Assembly: GCF_036906915.1 (NCBI RefSeq)
Contig: NZ_JBAKHX010000022.1
Span: 1-64,000 of the forward strand
Reading direction: 5' to 3'
DNA from: Phytohabitans sp036906915
GTDB taxonomy: Bacteria; Actinomycetota; Actinomycetes; Mycobacteriales; Micromonosporaceae
DNA: 64,000 bases
In this document: in pieces, positions 24,066 to 32,321 of the stretch
Layout: the number at the start of each line of letters is the position of its first letter
Numbering within the stretch: the stretch's first letter is position 1
Position numbers and translations under genes: made by a program
Notes under the pieces: model-generated
Told to the model about the DNA's origin: nothing
Database searches by the model: none
The model's input: the letters and a program-made list of their open reading frames with translations, nothing else

Positions 24066-25247
24066 ATGCAGGTGGAGCGCGGCCAGCGCCCAGTCGAGAG
24101 AGGCGCCAGCCGCGCGAAGCGCCGGCGGGACCCGCTCTGGGCCAGGCTGACCGTCATCGGCGGTGCGGTGCTGATGATGCTGAGCGGCACCGCGATCGTC
24201 GGCGCCCACGCGATCATCGGCAACGCCACCTCGAACATCGAGACGACCAACCTGCTCGGCGGTGACGCGGCGGCCGCCGAGCAGCCCGGCGGCAACGACA
24301 TCGATGGCCCGGTCAACATGCTGCTGGTAGGCATCGACGCCCGCCCGCCGGGCAGTTCGGAGACCAGCGTCCTCGCTGACACGATCGTGGTGCTCCACAT
24401 CCCGGCCAGCCACGACCAGGCGTACCTGGTGTCGATCCCGCGGGACTGGCGGGTGGACATCCCCGCCTATGCGAAGACCGGCGCCGGCGCGAGCGTCGGC
24501 AAGATCAACGGTGCTTTCAGCAAGGGGTACCAGGGGTCGGGCAGCGAATTGGAGAAGCGCGCCCGCGGGGTGGACTCGCTGGCCCGGACGATCAACCAGG
24601 CGACGGGCATCAAGTTCAACGGCGCCGCGATCATCGATTTTTCGGGCTTCGAGGCGGTGGTCAAGGAGCTCGGCGGCGTCCATATGTGCGTCGACCAGCG
24701 AGCCGAGTCGATCCACCTGGGCGTCGACAAGAACGGAAAAATCCTCAAGCTCTGGTACAAGGAGGGCGAGGGCATCCAGGACCTGCCCGCGGGCGGTCAT
24801 GCGTTCGTGCACGAGAAGGGCTGCCGCCGGATGACCGCCCAGCTCGCCCTCGACTACGCCCGCATCCGCAAGAGCCTGCCGAACGGCGACTACGACCGAC
24901 AGCGCCACCAGCAGCAGCTCATCAAGGCGATCGCCAAGGAGGCGACGGGCAAGGGCGTGATCACGAACCCCGTCAAGCTGAACAACGTGATCAAGGCGGC
25001 CGGAAAGGCGTTCGTGCTCGACACCCAGGGCATCCCGGTGGCCGACTTCGTCTTCACGCTCCGCCGGGTCGCCGCGAACGACCTCGTATTGATCAAGACC
25101 AACGGCGGCAAGGTGCAGCCATTGACGATCGATGGGCAGAGCTTCGAGCAGCTGAGCGATCGTTCGATGGCGATGCTCGCGTCGGTACGGGATGGCAAGC
25201 TCGCCGATTTCCTTGTCGGCAATCCGCAGTTCATCGCAAAGACGTGA
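24066..25247 (+). CDS. LCP family glycopolymer ligase, copy 2
   Basis: A 393-residue LCP protein with a short basic N-terminus, one membrane helix (about residues 28-50) and the extracellular LCP domain: VNMLLVGIDAR, LADTIVVLHI, SIPRDWRVDIP, GKINGAF and GDYDRQRHQQQLIKAI. It is clearly closer to copy 3 than to copy 1 (shared KRRKDPLWARMTV-like entry and IETTNLLG), so the two probably arose by tandem duplication. An ATG start (MQVERG) is used; no strong ribosome-binding site is visible. Confidence 0.93.
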   Translation: MQVERGQRPVERGASRAKRRRDPLWARLTVIGGAVLMMLSGTAIVGAHAIIGNATSNIETTNLLGGDAAAAEQPGGNDIDGPVNMLLVGIDARPPGSSETSVLADTIVVLHIPASHDQAYLVSIPRDWRVDIPAYAKTGAGASVGKINGAFSKGYQGSGSELEKRARGVDSLARTINQATGIKFNGAAIIDFSGFEAVVKELGGVHMCVDQRAESIHLGVDKNGKILKLWYKEGEGIQDLPAGGHAFVHEKGCRRMTAQLALDYARIRKSLPNGDYDRQRHQQQLIKAIAKEATGKGVITNPVKLNNVIKAAGKAFVLDTQGIPVADFVFTLRRVAANDLVLIKTNGGKVQPLTIDGQSFEQLSDRSMAMLASVRDGKLADFLVGNPQFIAKT

Positions 25248-25376
25248 GCCGCTACGCCCCTATTTGCGGTAGTGCATCCAGTCGACGACACGTACCTGAA
25301 ACGCAGGGGAACTCGCGGAGTCGGGAAGGTGTCCGTAAAGTGGGCTAGCCCCCTTGTCCCCGACCTGGAGAGCAGG

Positions 25377-26564
25377 ATGCCGGTTCAGACGCCCCGACGC
25401 CCCGCGTCGCTGGAGCGACCCGCCGCTTCCTCCCCCGTCAAGCCTCCCGTCCGCACCAACACCAAAGCCACGAAGACCAAGCGCCGGAAAGACCCCCTGT
25501 GGGCCCGGATGACAGTCATCTTCGGTGCGGTGCTGATGATGGTCAGCGGCGGTGCGATCGTGGGCAGCAAGGCGCTCCTCAACCAAGCGACGGGCGACAT
25601 TGAGACGACCAACCTGCTCGGCACCGCGAGCAAGACCGACGCGGAGGGCGGCAAGAGCCTCGACGGCCCGATCGACCTGCTCCTGCTCGGCGTCGACGCG
25701 CGGGCCCGCTGGGATGTCAACGACACCCGGGCCGATACGATCATCATCCTGCACATCCCGGCCACCCACGACCAGGCATACCTGATCTCGATCCCGCGCG
25801 ACACGCAGGTGCAGGTGCCAGCGTTCAAGAAGAACGGGTACGCGGGCGGGTCCGCCAAGGCCACCGAGGCGTTCTTCCACGGCGCCCAGAACGGCGGCGG
25901 CTGGGCCGGTGGCGCTCAGCTGATGGCCCAGACGATCAAGAACCTGACCGGCATCAGCTTCGACGGTGCCGCGATCATCGACTTCAACGGCTTCAAGGGC
26001 GTGATCGATGCCCTGGGCAGCGTGCGGATGTGCGTCGACCAGGAGGTCAGGTCACACCACATGACGCTGGTCAACGGCAAGCCCACGTGGAACGCCGACG
26101 CCAAGAAGATGAGCGGCAAGAAGGAGCCGGTCGTCCACAAGGTCGGCTGCCGGGACATGAAGGGCTGGGAGGCGCTCGACTACTCCCGCCAGCGGTACGG
26201 CCTCAAGAACGGCGACTACGACCGCCAGCGCCACCAGCAGCAGCTCATCAAGGCGATGGCGAAGAAGGCCGTCGACACCGGCATGACCAACCCGCTCAAG
26301 CTCAACGGGCTGATGAAGGCCGCGGGCAAGGCGTTCGTGCTCGACACCGGCAGCGCCAGCACCGCCGACTTCCTCTTCACGATGCGGGGGGTGGCCGCCA
26401 ACGACCTGGTGCTGCTGCGCACCAACAACGGCACGTTCAGCGGCAACACCGAAGGCCGCGAAGTGCTCAACCCGCTCAGCCAGGACATGTTCAAGGCGGT
26501 CAAGAACGACAAGCTCGGCCAGTTCATCCTGGAGAATCCGACAGTTCTCGCGAAAGAGAAATAA
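25377..26564 (+). CDS. LCP family glycopolymer ligase, copy 3
   Basis: A 395-residue LCP protein with a basic, Pro/Thr-rich cytoplasmic N-terminus, a membrane helix near residues 45-66 and the LCP domain (IDLLLLGVDAR, RADTIIILHI, YLISIPRDTQV, DYDRQRHQQQLIKAM). The ATG at 25377 has GGAGAGCAGG upstream and was preferred to one 105 bases earlier. It shares long stretches with copy 2, including the segment GAAIIDFNGFKGVIDALG in place of its FSGFEAVVKELG form. A degraded fourth copy follows. Confidence 0.93.
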   Translation: MPVQTPRRPASLERPAASSPVKPPVRTNTKATKTKRRKDPLWARMTVIFGAVLMMVSGGAIVGSKALLNQATGDIETTNLLGTASKTDAEGGKSLDGPIDLLLLGVDARARWDVNDTRADTIIILHIPATHDQAYLISIPRDTQVQVPAFKKNGYAGGSAKATEAFFHGAQNGGGWAGGAQLMAQTIKNLTGISFDGAAIIDFNGFKGVIDALGSVRMCVDQEVRSHHMTLVNGKPTWNADAKKMSGKKEPVVHKVGCRDMKGWEALDYSRQRYGLKNGDYDRQRHQQQLIKAMAKKAVDTGMTNPLKLNGLMKAAGKAFVLDTGSASTADFLFTMRGVAANDLVLLRTNNGTFSGNTEGREVLNPLSQDMFKAVKNDKLGQFILENPTVLAKEK

Positions 26565-26620
26565 CCCTCACTCTGCCAGTTCAGCAAAAAGGAAAAAAGC
26601 CCTAACGTAGGCGGAGGCTC

Positions 26621-26797
26621 GCGTACCTGATCTCGGTGCCCCGTGACCTGCGGGTGCCGATCTGGGCCTGTCACTGCGCGCAATCCGCGCTGACGACCTG
26701 GTGGGGGTTCAGGTCGTACGCGCTGCTGGACCCGCCCGCGGAGGCTCTCTTCGCGGCGCTCGCGCGCGGACCTGGCGGCATGGGGTACCCGCGCTAA
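26621..26797 (+). pseudogene. Remnant of a fourth LCP gene
   Basis: Translation from 26621 gives 58 codons to a TAA, beginning AYLISVPRDLRVPIW. This is the LCP active-site strand seen in the three intact copies (AYLISIPRD, AYLVSIPRD). After that the sequence departs from the family and no start codon or membrane helix precedes it. The block sits in the gap after LCP copy 3, next to an A-rich run, so it is best read as a truncated gene relic left from the same tandem duplication. Confidence 0.6.
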
Positions 26798-26837
26798 CCC
26801 CCGCTGGGTGAACAAACTGTAGCTACGCTTAGGACCC

Positions 26838-27173
26838 GTGTTCGGACCTCACATTCCCACGGTGACCGCGGCCGAGATTCCCGCCCAGGCCTTCCTGCTC
26901 GACGTGCGCGAGCCCGACGAGTGGGCGGCAGGCCACGCGCCCGGCGCTGTGCACATGCCCATGATGGAGATCCCTGTGCGCATCGCCGAGGTGCCCACGG
27001 AGGGCGACGTGGTCGTGGTGTGCCGCTCCGGCGGCCGCTCCGGCCAGGTGGTCGCATACCTGCTCGGTAACGGGTGGGACAACGTCAGCAACCTCGACGG
27101 CGGCATGCAGGACTGGGCCGCGACCGGCCGCGAGCTGGTGAGCGAAGACGGGCAGCCGGCAAGAGTGCTTTAA
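26838..27173 (+). CDS. Rhodanese-like domain protein
   Basis: A 111-residue single rhodanese domain, a likely sulfurtransferase. The active-site loop CRSGGRSG carries the catalytic cysteine, LLDVREPDEWAAGHAPGAVH is the N-terminal signature and LDGGMQDW the C-terminal one. The GTG start has TACGCT eight bases upstream. The next gene starts on the base after its stop codon, so the two are in one operon. Confidence 0.92.
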   Translation: MFGPHIPTVTAAEIPAQAFLLDVREPDEWAAGHAPGAVHMPMMEIPVRIAEVPTEGDVVVVCRSGGRSGQVVAYLLGNGWDNVSNLDGGMQDWAATGRELVSEDGQPARVL

Positions 27174-27941
27174 GTGGCTGCACCCCTCGTATTCGCCCAT
27201 CGCGGCTCCTCAGCCGCGCTGCCCGAGCACACCCTCGCCGCGTACCTGCGCGCGCTGGACGAGGGTGCGGACGGCCTGGAGTGCGACGTCCGGCTGACCC
27301 GCGACGGCCACCTGGTATGCGTGCACGACCGGCGCCTCGACCGCACCAGCAACGGGCGCGGCCGGGTCAGCGCGCACACGCTGGCCGAGCTGGAGCAGCT
27401 CGACTTCGGGTCCTGGCACGGCGCCGAGACCGACGACCCGGTCGACCCCGACCGCACTCGGCTGCTGACGCTCGACCGGCTGCTCTCGGCGGTACGGGAC
27501 GCCGGGCGCGACATCCAAGTGCTGATCGAGACAAAGCACCCGTCGCGGTACGGCGGGGACGTCGAGCGCCGGCTGGCCGCGCTGCTGCGCGAGCACGACC
27601 TGCCGGACGGCCGGGTAGGCATCACGGTGATGTCGTTCTCCCCGCTGTCCGTCCGGCGCGTCCGCGAGCTGATACCCGACCTGCCGACCGCCCTGTTGCT
27701 GCAGGTGCTGCCGCCCGGGCTGCCGCTACGCAAGCTCCCGTTCGGGGCCCGGATCGCCGGGCCGGGGATCGGGCTGATCCGCGCCCGCCCGCAACTCGTA
27801 CCACTGCTACAGGAAGGCGGACACCCGGTCTACGCCTGGACCGTCAACACGAAAGAAGATCTGGACCTCGTCCTGCATCACGGGGTGGACGGGATCATCA
27901 CGGACCGGCCGCGGTTCGTGCTGGACCAGATGGGGAGGTAG
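27174..27941 (+). CDS. Glycerophosphodiester phosphodiesterase
   Basis: A 255-residue GDPD-family enzyme that hydrolyses glycerophosphodiesters to glycerol-3-phosphate and an alcohol. The catalytic motif is intact: FAHRGSS, LPEHTL, GLECDVRLTRDG and VHDRRLDRT, with the metal ligands on Glu/Asp of the ECDV strand. No signal peptide is present, so it is cytoplasmic. It begins immediately after the rhodanese stop codon with a GTG. Confidence 0.93.
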   Translation: MAAPLVFAHRGSSAALPEHTLAAYLRALDEGADGLECDVRLTRDGHLVCVHDRRLDRTSNGRGRVSAHTLAELEQLDFGSWHGAETDDPVDPDRTRLLTLDRLLSAVRDAGRDIQVLIETKHPSRYGGDVERRLAALLREHDLPDGRVGITVMSFSPLSVRRVRELIPDLPTALLLQVLPPGLPLRKLPFGARIAGPGIGLIRARPQLVPLLQEGGHPVYAWTVNTKEDLDLVLHHGVDGIITDRPRFVLDQMGR

Positions 27942-27981
27942 GACCCTGCACAAAATCGACGAGACAGGGCAGACTCAGGTC

Positions 27982-29442
27982 ATGCCGGAGCGTCCCGACT
28001 ATGCCGCTCTCATCGCCGGGCAGGCCATCGTCATCGAGATGACCAACTCGGGAGATTCCGGTCTTCCGGTCCTGGGTCACCAGCTCAAGCTCTTCGAGCG
28101 GGCTCTGGGCGCCGCCGGCATGTCGTTCGCCGAGTACGGGCCGACCGGCGGCCGGATCGTCGCGGCCACAGGCGCCGCGGAGTGGACGCTGGGCCGACCG
28201 GTCGACACGTCCGACCCGGCCACCGCACGGCTGGTCGCAGGCCCGCGTACGGCCAGCCTGCCGGTGCGCGCCCTCGACCGCGCCCTCGCCGACCAGATGG
28301 CCGGCCGCGGCCTCCGCCGGATGCTCTACGCGCGCGCCGAGTTGCGCGGCATGGTGATCGGCGGCCTGCACGCGTACTTTTCTGACGCCGACGGCGAGGC
28401 CGGCACCGAGCACCACACCCTCATGTCATACCTCGCCACCTGCGTAGCGCACATGTACGGCGACCTGGCCGGCCTGCCGGTGCACGGCGACGGGCCGGCA
28501 GTGGCCGCGCTGGCCGACGGCTTGGCGATCATCGACCGGGACGGCCTGGTCCGGCTGTGGAACCCGGCCGCCGAGCAGGTCACTGGCCTGCCCGCGACGA
28601 AGGTGATCAACCAGAAGCTGCCGTTCTCGATACCGCCATCCGGCCAGGTGCTCGACCAGCGGATGCCCGACGGTCGCTGGCTCAAGATCACATCCGGCGA
28701 GCTACCCGGCACGTTCGAGTCCCGGGTGGTCACCTTCCGCGACACCACCGACCAGTACCGTCATGACCACGACCGCGACCTGTTCGTCGCGGTCACCAGC
28801 CACGAGCTCCGCACGCCGGTCACGGTCATCAAGGGATACGCGGACACGCTCTGCAACCACTGGGAATCACTGCCCGAGGCGGACCGCCGCGAAGCCGCCC
28901 GGGTGATCGGCCTGCGCGCCGGGGAGTTGGCGCGACTGGTCGATCGTCTGCTGTCCGCCGCCAACGACGGGGTACAGGTGGGCGGCGCCGCCCCGGTGCC
29001 GTTCGACCTCGTCGACGCGCTGCGCTCCGCCGCCAGCACGCTCCCGGCCGACCTGCGGCGCCGGCTGGCCGTCGACCTGCCCGACGACCTACCCAAGGCG
29101 CTCGGCGACCGCACGAGCATGGCGACCGTCCTCACCGAGCTGGCCACCAACGCGGAGAAATATTCAAATCCGGGTACTCCGGTCGAGGTGACCGCCGAAG
29201 CCGACGAACGCACCGTGGTGTTTCGGGTTTCCGATCGGGGTATAGGGGTACGGCCGGATCATGTGGAACGCGCCTTCGACCGGTTCTGGCAAGGAGAACA
29301 AGGCGACCGTCGAAGGTATCCAGGCACCGGTCTCGGCCTCTTTCTCGTTAGAAGGATCGTTGAACGACAAAACGGATGGGTGTCCCTTCGTCCGCGCGAC
29401 GGAGGCGGTACGGTCGCAGAGGTGCGACTCCCCCGCGGATAG
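27982..29442 (+). CDS. PAS-containing sensor histidine kinase
   Basis: A 486-residue soluble histidine kinase without membrane helices. A GAF-like N-terminal region (residues 1-170) is followed by a PAS domain (about 175-255; DGLAIIDRDGLVRLWNPAAEQVTGL), a HisKA helix with phospho-acceptor H274 in SHELRTPVTVIKGYAD, and a HATPase domain with ELATNAEKY, DRGIGV and GTGLGLFLVRR. No response regulator adjoins; the next gene is a small stand-alone HATPase 19 bases downstream. It may phosphorylate an unlinked regulator. Confidence 0.92.
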   Translation: MPERPDYAALIAGQAIVIEMTNSGDSGLPVLGHQLKLFERALGAAGMSFAEYGPTGGRIVAATGAAEWTLGRPVDTSDPATARLVAGPRTASLPVRALDRALADQMAGRGLRRMLYARAELRGMVIGGLHAYFSDADGEAGTEHHTLMSYLATCVAHMYGDLAGLPVHGDGPAVAALADGLAIIDRDGLVRLWNPAAEQVTGLPATKVINQKLPFSIPPSGQVLDQRMPDGRWLKITSGELPGTFESRVVTFRDTTDQYRHDHDRDLFVAVTSHELRTPVTVIKGYADTLCNHWESLPEADRREAARVIGLRAGELARLVDRLLSAANDGVQVGGAAPVPFDLVDALRSAASTLPADLRRRLAVDLPDDLPKALGDRTSMATVLTELATNAEKYSNPGTPVEVTAEADERTVVFRVSDRGIGVRPDHVERAFDRFWQGEQGDRRRYPGTGLGLFLVRRIVERQNGWVSLRPRDGGGTVAEVRLPRG

Positions 29443-29461
29443 GTGACGGCAGGAGGCACAC

Positions 29462-29893
29462 GTGTCGATGGCGCTGGCCGAGCGAGCCTGGTGCGTAGTC
29501 GTGCCACACCACCCTCGCGGCGCCCGCATGGCCCGGCAGCGCCTGGTCACTGAGCTGCGCGATTCACTGCCCGCCACGCTCCTCGCCGACGCGGTCGCCG
29601 TCCTGGCGGAGCTGGTCGGCAACGCGGTGCTGCACGCCGATCCCCTGCCGGGCGGCGTGATCCGGGTGGCTTGGCGACTGCGGCCGGGTGGCGGCGACGA
29701 GACACCGGTGCTGCAGGTGCGGGTCACCGACGGCGGCGCTGTCGAGCCGCCTCGCATCCGCACGGAGCCGGTCGACGCCGTCGACGGGCGCGGGCTGGGC
29801 ATCGTGGCTGCCCTCTCCGACCGCTGGGGCGTCGAACGCGACGGTCTCGGCCAAAGCGTATGGGCGGAAGTCTCGGCCCCTTTGCAGGGATAG
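29462..29893 (+). CDS. Anti-sigma-factor-type HATPase (RsbW/SpoIIAB-like)
   Basis: A 143-residue single HATPase_c domain as in anti-sigma serine kinases. The N box is ELVGNAVLHA and the G box DGRGLGIVAALSDRWG. It lacks a histidine-kinase dimerisation helix. GGCAGGAGG precedes the GTG, and the gene follows the PAS kinase closely, so they are probably one operon. No sigma factor or anti-anti-sigma gene is nearby, so the partner is unknown. Confidence 0.85.
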   Translation: MSMALAERAWCVVVPHHPRGARMARQRLVTELRDSLPATLLADAVAVLAELVGNAVLHADPLPGGVIRVAWRLRPGGGDETPVLQVRVTDGGAVEPPRIRTEPVDAVDGRGLGIVAALSDRWGVERDGLGQSVWAEVSAPLQG

Positions 29894-29928
29894 CCGCGCC
29901 ATTGACCACAGACCCGCCGCACAGAGCC

Positions 29929-29934
29929 TAGGCT
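29929..29934 (+). promoter_or_regulatory. Candidate -10 element TAGGCT for DUF5926 transcript
   Basis: TAGGCT stands eight bases before a GTG that opens a 41-codon frame; the DUF5926 gene follows that frame directly. The promoter fits the leaderless pattern of this window. Confidence 0.45.
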
Positions 29935-29942
29935 GGTTCACC

Positions 29943-30068
29943 GTGAGCGAGCGCGGCGGCGGCGATGCCTTTCCCGCGGCGCCGCGAACCGGTACCTCCC
30001 GCCAAGATTGCCGCCGTGGGAAAGGCATCGCCTTCGGGCGTCGCGGAGCGAGCGCACCAGGAGAATGA
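29943..30068 (+). CDS. 41-codon leader ORF with internal hairpin
   Basis: A GTG frame of 41 codons starting MSERGGGDAF and ending in a TGA that touches the GTG of DUF5926. It has no homology I can recognise. It contains a perfect 15-bp inverted repeat, and its start GTGAGCGAGCG closely copies the start of DUF5926, GTGAGCAAGCG. It may be a translated leader peptide, or simply an insertion that displaced the DUF5926 start from its leaderless promoter. Confidence 0.4.
   Translation: MSERGGGDAFPAAPRTGTSRQDCRRGKGIAFGRRGASAPGE
29961..30032. repeat. Inverted repeat (15-bp arms) with flanking direct repeats
   Basis: GGCGATGCCTTTCCC (29961-29975) and GGGAAAGGCATCGCC (30018-30032) are perfect complements, with 5 more pairs continuing inward after a mismatch. 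The direct repeat GAGCGAGCGC occurs on both sides (29945-29954 and 30046-30055). The architecture is that of a small palindromic insertion element. Confidence 0.6.
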
Positions 30069-30956
30069 GTGAGCAAGCGTCGAAAGAACACCCGGTCCGC
30101 CGCCGAGGCGGCACCCAAGCGCCAGAAGGTGCGCGACATCTTCGTGCCCCGGCCGTTCGAAGGCCTGGTCGACGAGCCTGAGTGGATCGCGCTGCGCGAG
30201 TTGGTGCCGGCGGCGTCCGCGCCGCTGCGCCTGCGGCCGGAGCTGGTCGAGCAGTACGGCGACCGTCCGGTCACCCTCGCCACGGTGCTGCCGATGGCGT
30301 GGCCCGCGATGACCAAGCCGGACGGCCGGATCTTCGTCGGGCTCCAGCGGCACGTGCAATCCGGTGACGTCTCGCGCGACCTCGCCGTGGCGATCCTCTG
30401 CGCGCTCCAGACCAGCCCGGGTGGCACGGTCGCGGTGCCCGCCCTGCCCGGCGAGGGGCAGCGGCTTCAGGACATCCTGATCGACGAGCCGCTCGAGATC
30501 ACGATGCACGACACGTTCGAATTCTGGCTGGACGACGACGCGGCCGACGACCCGAACGTGAAGTCGTCGCTGGAGCGGGCGAACGCCTCGATCTACCCGA
30601 CAGTCAAGCTGGCCGCCGCCCATGCCGCGTACTGGTGCCGGGTCCCCGAGAAGGGACACGTGCGCTGGGTGCTGCCAGACGACGAGGACGCCGCGCTCAA
30701 CGCGCTATCGCGACTGGCCGGCGCGGGTGAGCTGCTGCTCGGCGAGGGCACGAAGTTCGCCGGCATGTTCCGGGCGCATGGCCGGCTGGTTCCCGTGTGG
30801 GACATCCCGGGTGGTCCCGAGGCCGCCGAGTGGGAGGCGCCGCTGGCCGACTTCGCGAAGCGGTACGGCGACGCCCTCGGCGACACCACTGCCCTGGACG
30901 CGGCGTCCCGCCGCGCCAAGCAGGGGCTGCTGGGACGCCAGCTCACCCTGCGCTAG
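30069..30956 (+). CDS. DUF5926 family protein
   Basis: A 295-residue actinobacterial protein of unknown function. The N-terminus is very basic (SKRRKNTRSAAEAAPKRQK), resembling a nucleic-acid-binding tail, followed by the DUF5926 region with VRDIFVPRPFEGLVDEPEW and a globular mixed alpha/beta body. The GTG has AGGAG at five bases' spacing inside the preceding leader ORF. It ends convergently with arginine deiminase, the two stop codons overlapping by four bases. Confidence 0.88.
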   Translation: MSKRRKNTRSAAEAAPKRQKVRDIFVPRPFEGLVDEPEWIALRELVPAASAPLRLRPELVEQYGDRPVTLATVLPMAWPAMTKPDGRIFVGLQRHVQSGDVSRDLAVAILCALQTSPGGTVAVPALPGEGQRLQDILIDEPLEITMHDTFEFWLDDDAADDPNVKSSLERANASIYPTVKLAAAHAAYWCRVPEKGHVRWVLPDDEDAALNALSRLAGAGELLLGEGTKFAGMFRAHGRLVPVWDIPGGPEAAEWEAPLADFAKRYGDALGDTTALDAASRRAKQGLLGRQLTLR

Positions 30957-32155
30957 ACGCCCTGCGAGAGCGGGGCACGGACCAGCGGGCAAGACATGCA
31001 GCGCGGGCCACCGCGGCCGGAGCCCAGCTCGGACCCGGGGATCCGGATCACCTCGATCCCCGCGCGTTCGAGCTGGGCGTTGGTTTCGACGTTCCGCTCG
31101 TACGCGACGCACAGCCGTGGCTCGATCGCGAGCGTGTTGTTGCCGTCGTCCCACTGCTCACGCTCGGCGGTGACCGGGTCGAGACCGGTGTCGATCACTC
31201 GTAGCGCGTCGATGTCCATGGCGTCGGCGGCCGCGCGCAGGAACGGCGCCGGCCCGTCCACCCGCGGGTCACCGCCGTCACCCGCGATCACCGTGTATGC
31301 GACGAGCGCGTCGGCGATGTTGGGGTACATCAGCACCGCGTCGACGTCGACCATCGTGACGATGGTGTCGAGGTGCATGGTGGCCCGCTTCTGCGCGATC
31401 GGCACGACCAGGATGGTGTGTGCGAGCCCGGCGCCGAAGACCCGCCGGGCCAGCCGCTCCGCCCCGGCCGGCGTGGTGCGCTCGCCGACGCCAACAGCGA
31501 TCACGCCCGGCGCCAGCAGCAGTACGTCGCCACCCTCCACATGCTCCAGTGCCGGCTCGTAGGCCAGCTCCGTGCCGGCGAACCGGGGATGGTGCTTGTA
31601 GATCGCGTGAGTGAGGGTGGTCTCCCGCTGCCGCGCGGGCATCGCGAGGCTGGTGACCGCCGCCCGGTCCCGGATCCACACCGACGAGTCGCGGGTGAAG
31701 AGCAGGTTGGGCAGCGGGTCGATGACGAAGTCGTACCGGTCCATCAGCGAGTAGACCAGTCCCCCGCCGGTCCGCAGCTCCTCGTGCGCCAGGCCGGCCG
31801 TGAGCACAGCCGCGAGCCCGGTGGGGTCGAGATACGCCAGATGGTCGGTCACCCGCCGGCGAAGCGTGTCACCCAGCCGGGGGTCGGCGAGCACCTGGGC
31901 GGTCAGTTCGGCACGCGCCTCGTCGATCGCCAGTGTCTCGGCGAGGAGGTGGTCGAGGTACAGCACCTCGACCCCGCGGGCGCGCAGAGCACCGGCGAAC
32001 GCGTCGTGCTCCTCCTGCGCGCGCCCCACCCACGGGATCGCGTCGAAGAGCAGCGAATCGTTGTTGCGAGGGGTCAGCCGGGCCAGCTCCGGACCCGGTC
32101 TGTGCAGCAAGACGGTGCCGAGCCGGCCGACTTCGCTGTCCACGTAATGGGCCAC
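30953..32155 (-). CDS. arcA: Arginine deiminase
   Basis: A 400-residue arginine deiminase that hydrolyses L-arginine to citrulline and ammonia. The nucleophile is C389 in CMSCPLVR close to the C-terminus; other catalytic motifs are FTRDSSVWI, HVEGGDVLLL and MHLDTIVTMVD with the general-base histidine. The other ADI-pathway genes (arcB, arcC, arcD) are absent from the window. The GTG start has TACGCT seven bases upstream and is probably leaderless. A palindrome like an ARG box lies about 55-70 bases before the start. Confidence 0.95.
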   Translation of the reverse strand: MAHYVDSEVGRLGTVLLHRPGPELARLTPRNNDSLLFDAIPWVGRAQEEHDAFAGALRARGVEVLYLDHLLAETLAIDEARAELTAQVLADPRLGDTLRRRVTDHLAYLDPTGLAAVLTAGLAHEELRTGGGLVYSLMDRYDFVIDPLPNLLFTRDSSVWIRDRAAVTSLAMPARQRETTLTHAIYKHHPRFAGTELAYEPALEHVEGGDVLLLAPGVIAVGVGERTTPAGAERLARRVFGAGLAHTILVVPIAQKRATMHLDTIVTMVDVDAVLMYPNIADALVAYTVIAGDGGDPRVDGPAPFLRAAADAMDIDALRVIDTGLDPVTAEREQWDDGNNTLAIEPRLCVAYERNVETNAQLERAGIEVIRIPGSELGSGRGGPRCMSCPLVRAPLSQGV

Positions 32156-32162
32156 AATGGGC

Positions 32163-32168
32163 AGCGTA
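32163..32168 (-). promoter_or_regulatory. Candidate -10 element TACGCT for arginine deiminase
   Basis: On the minus strand TACGCT is followed by seven bases and the GTG start; no ribosome-binding site is seen. Confidence 0.4.
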
Positions 32169-32208
32169 AGTCAGTCGGGTAGCACCATCTGACAAAAGAG
32201 GCGGGTCG

Positions 32209-32223
32209 TGAATGCGGCATTCA
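32209..32223. promoter_or_regulatory. ARG-box-like palindrome TGAAT-GCGGC-ATTCA
   Basis: TGAAT and ATTCA half-sites, as in ArgR/AhrC operators, are separated by five bases (the E. coli spacing is four). The site is upstream of arginine deiminase near its -35 region. It may be an arginine-responsive operator; the spacing difference lowers confidence. Confidence 0.35.
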
Positions 32224-32240
32224 TCCCCAGTCACTCGTCC

Positions 32241-32260
32241 CCAACGCCTTCTTGCGTTGG
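32241..32260. promoter_or_regulatory. Small hairpin in the divergent arcA/NERD gap
   Basis: CCAACGC and GCGTTGG form a perfect 7-bp stem with a CTTCTT loop, lying between the two divergent genes. It may act as an operator or a leader hairpin of either gene. Confidence 0.3.
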
Positions 32261-32321
32261 CGCCCCACCACGTACGGTAGTGAAACCATAACTTCGAGAG
32301 ACCTTTTGCCGGAGGTCCGCG

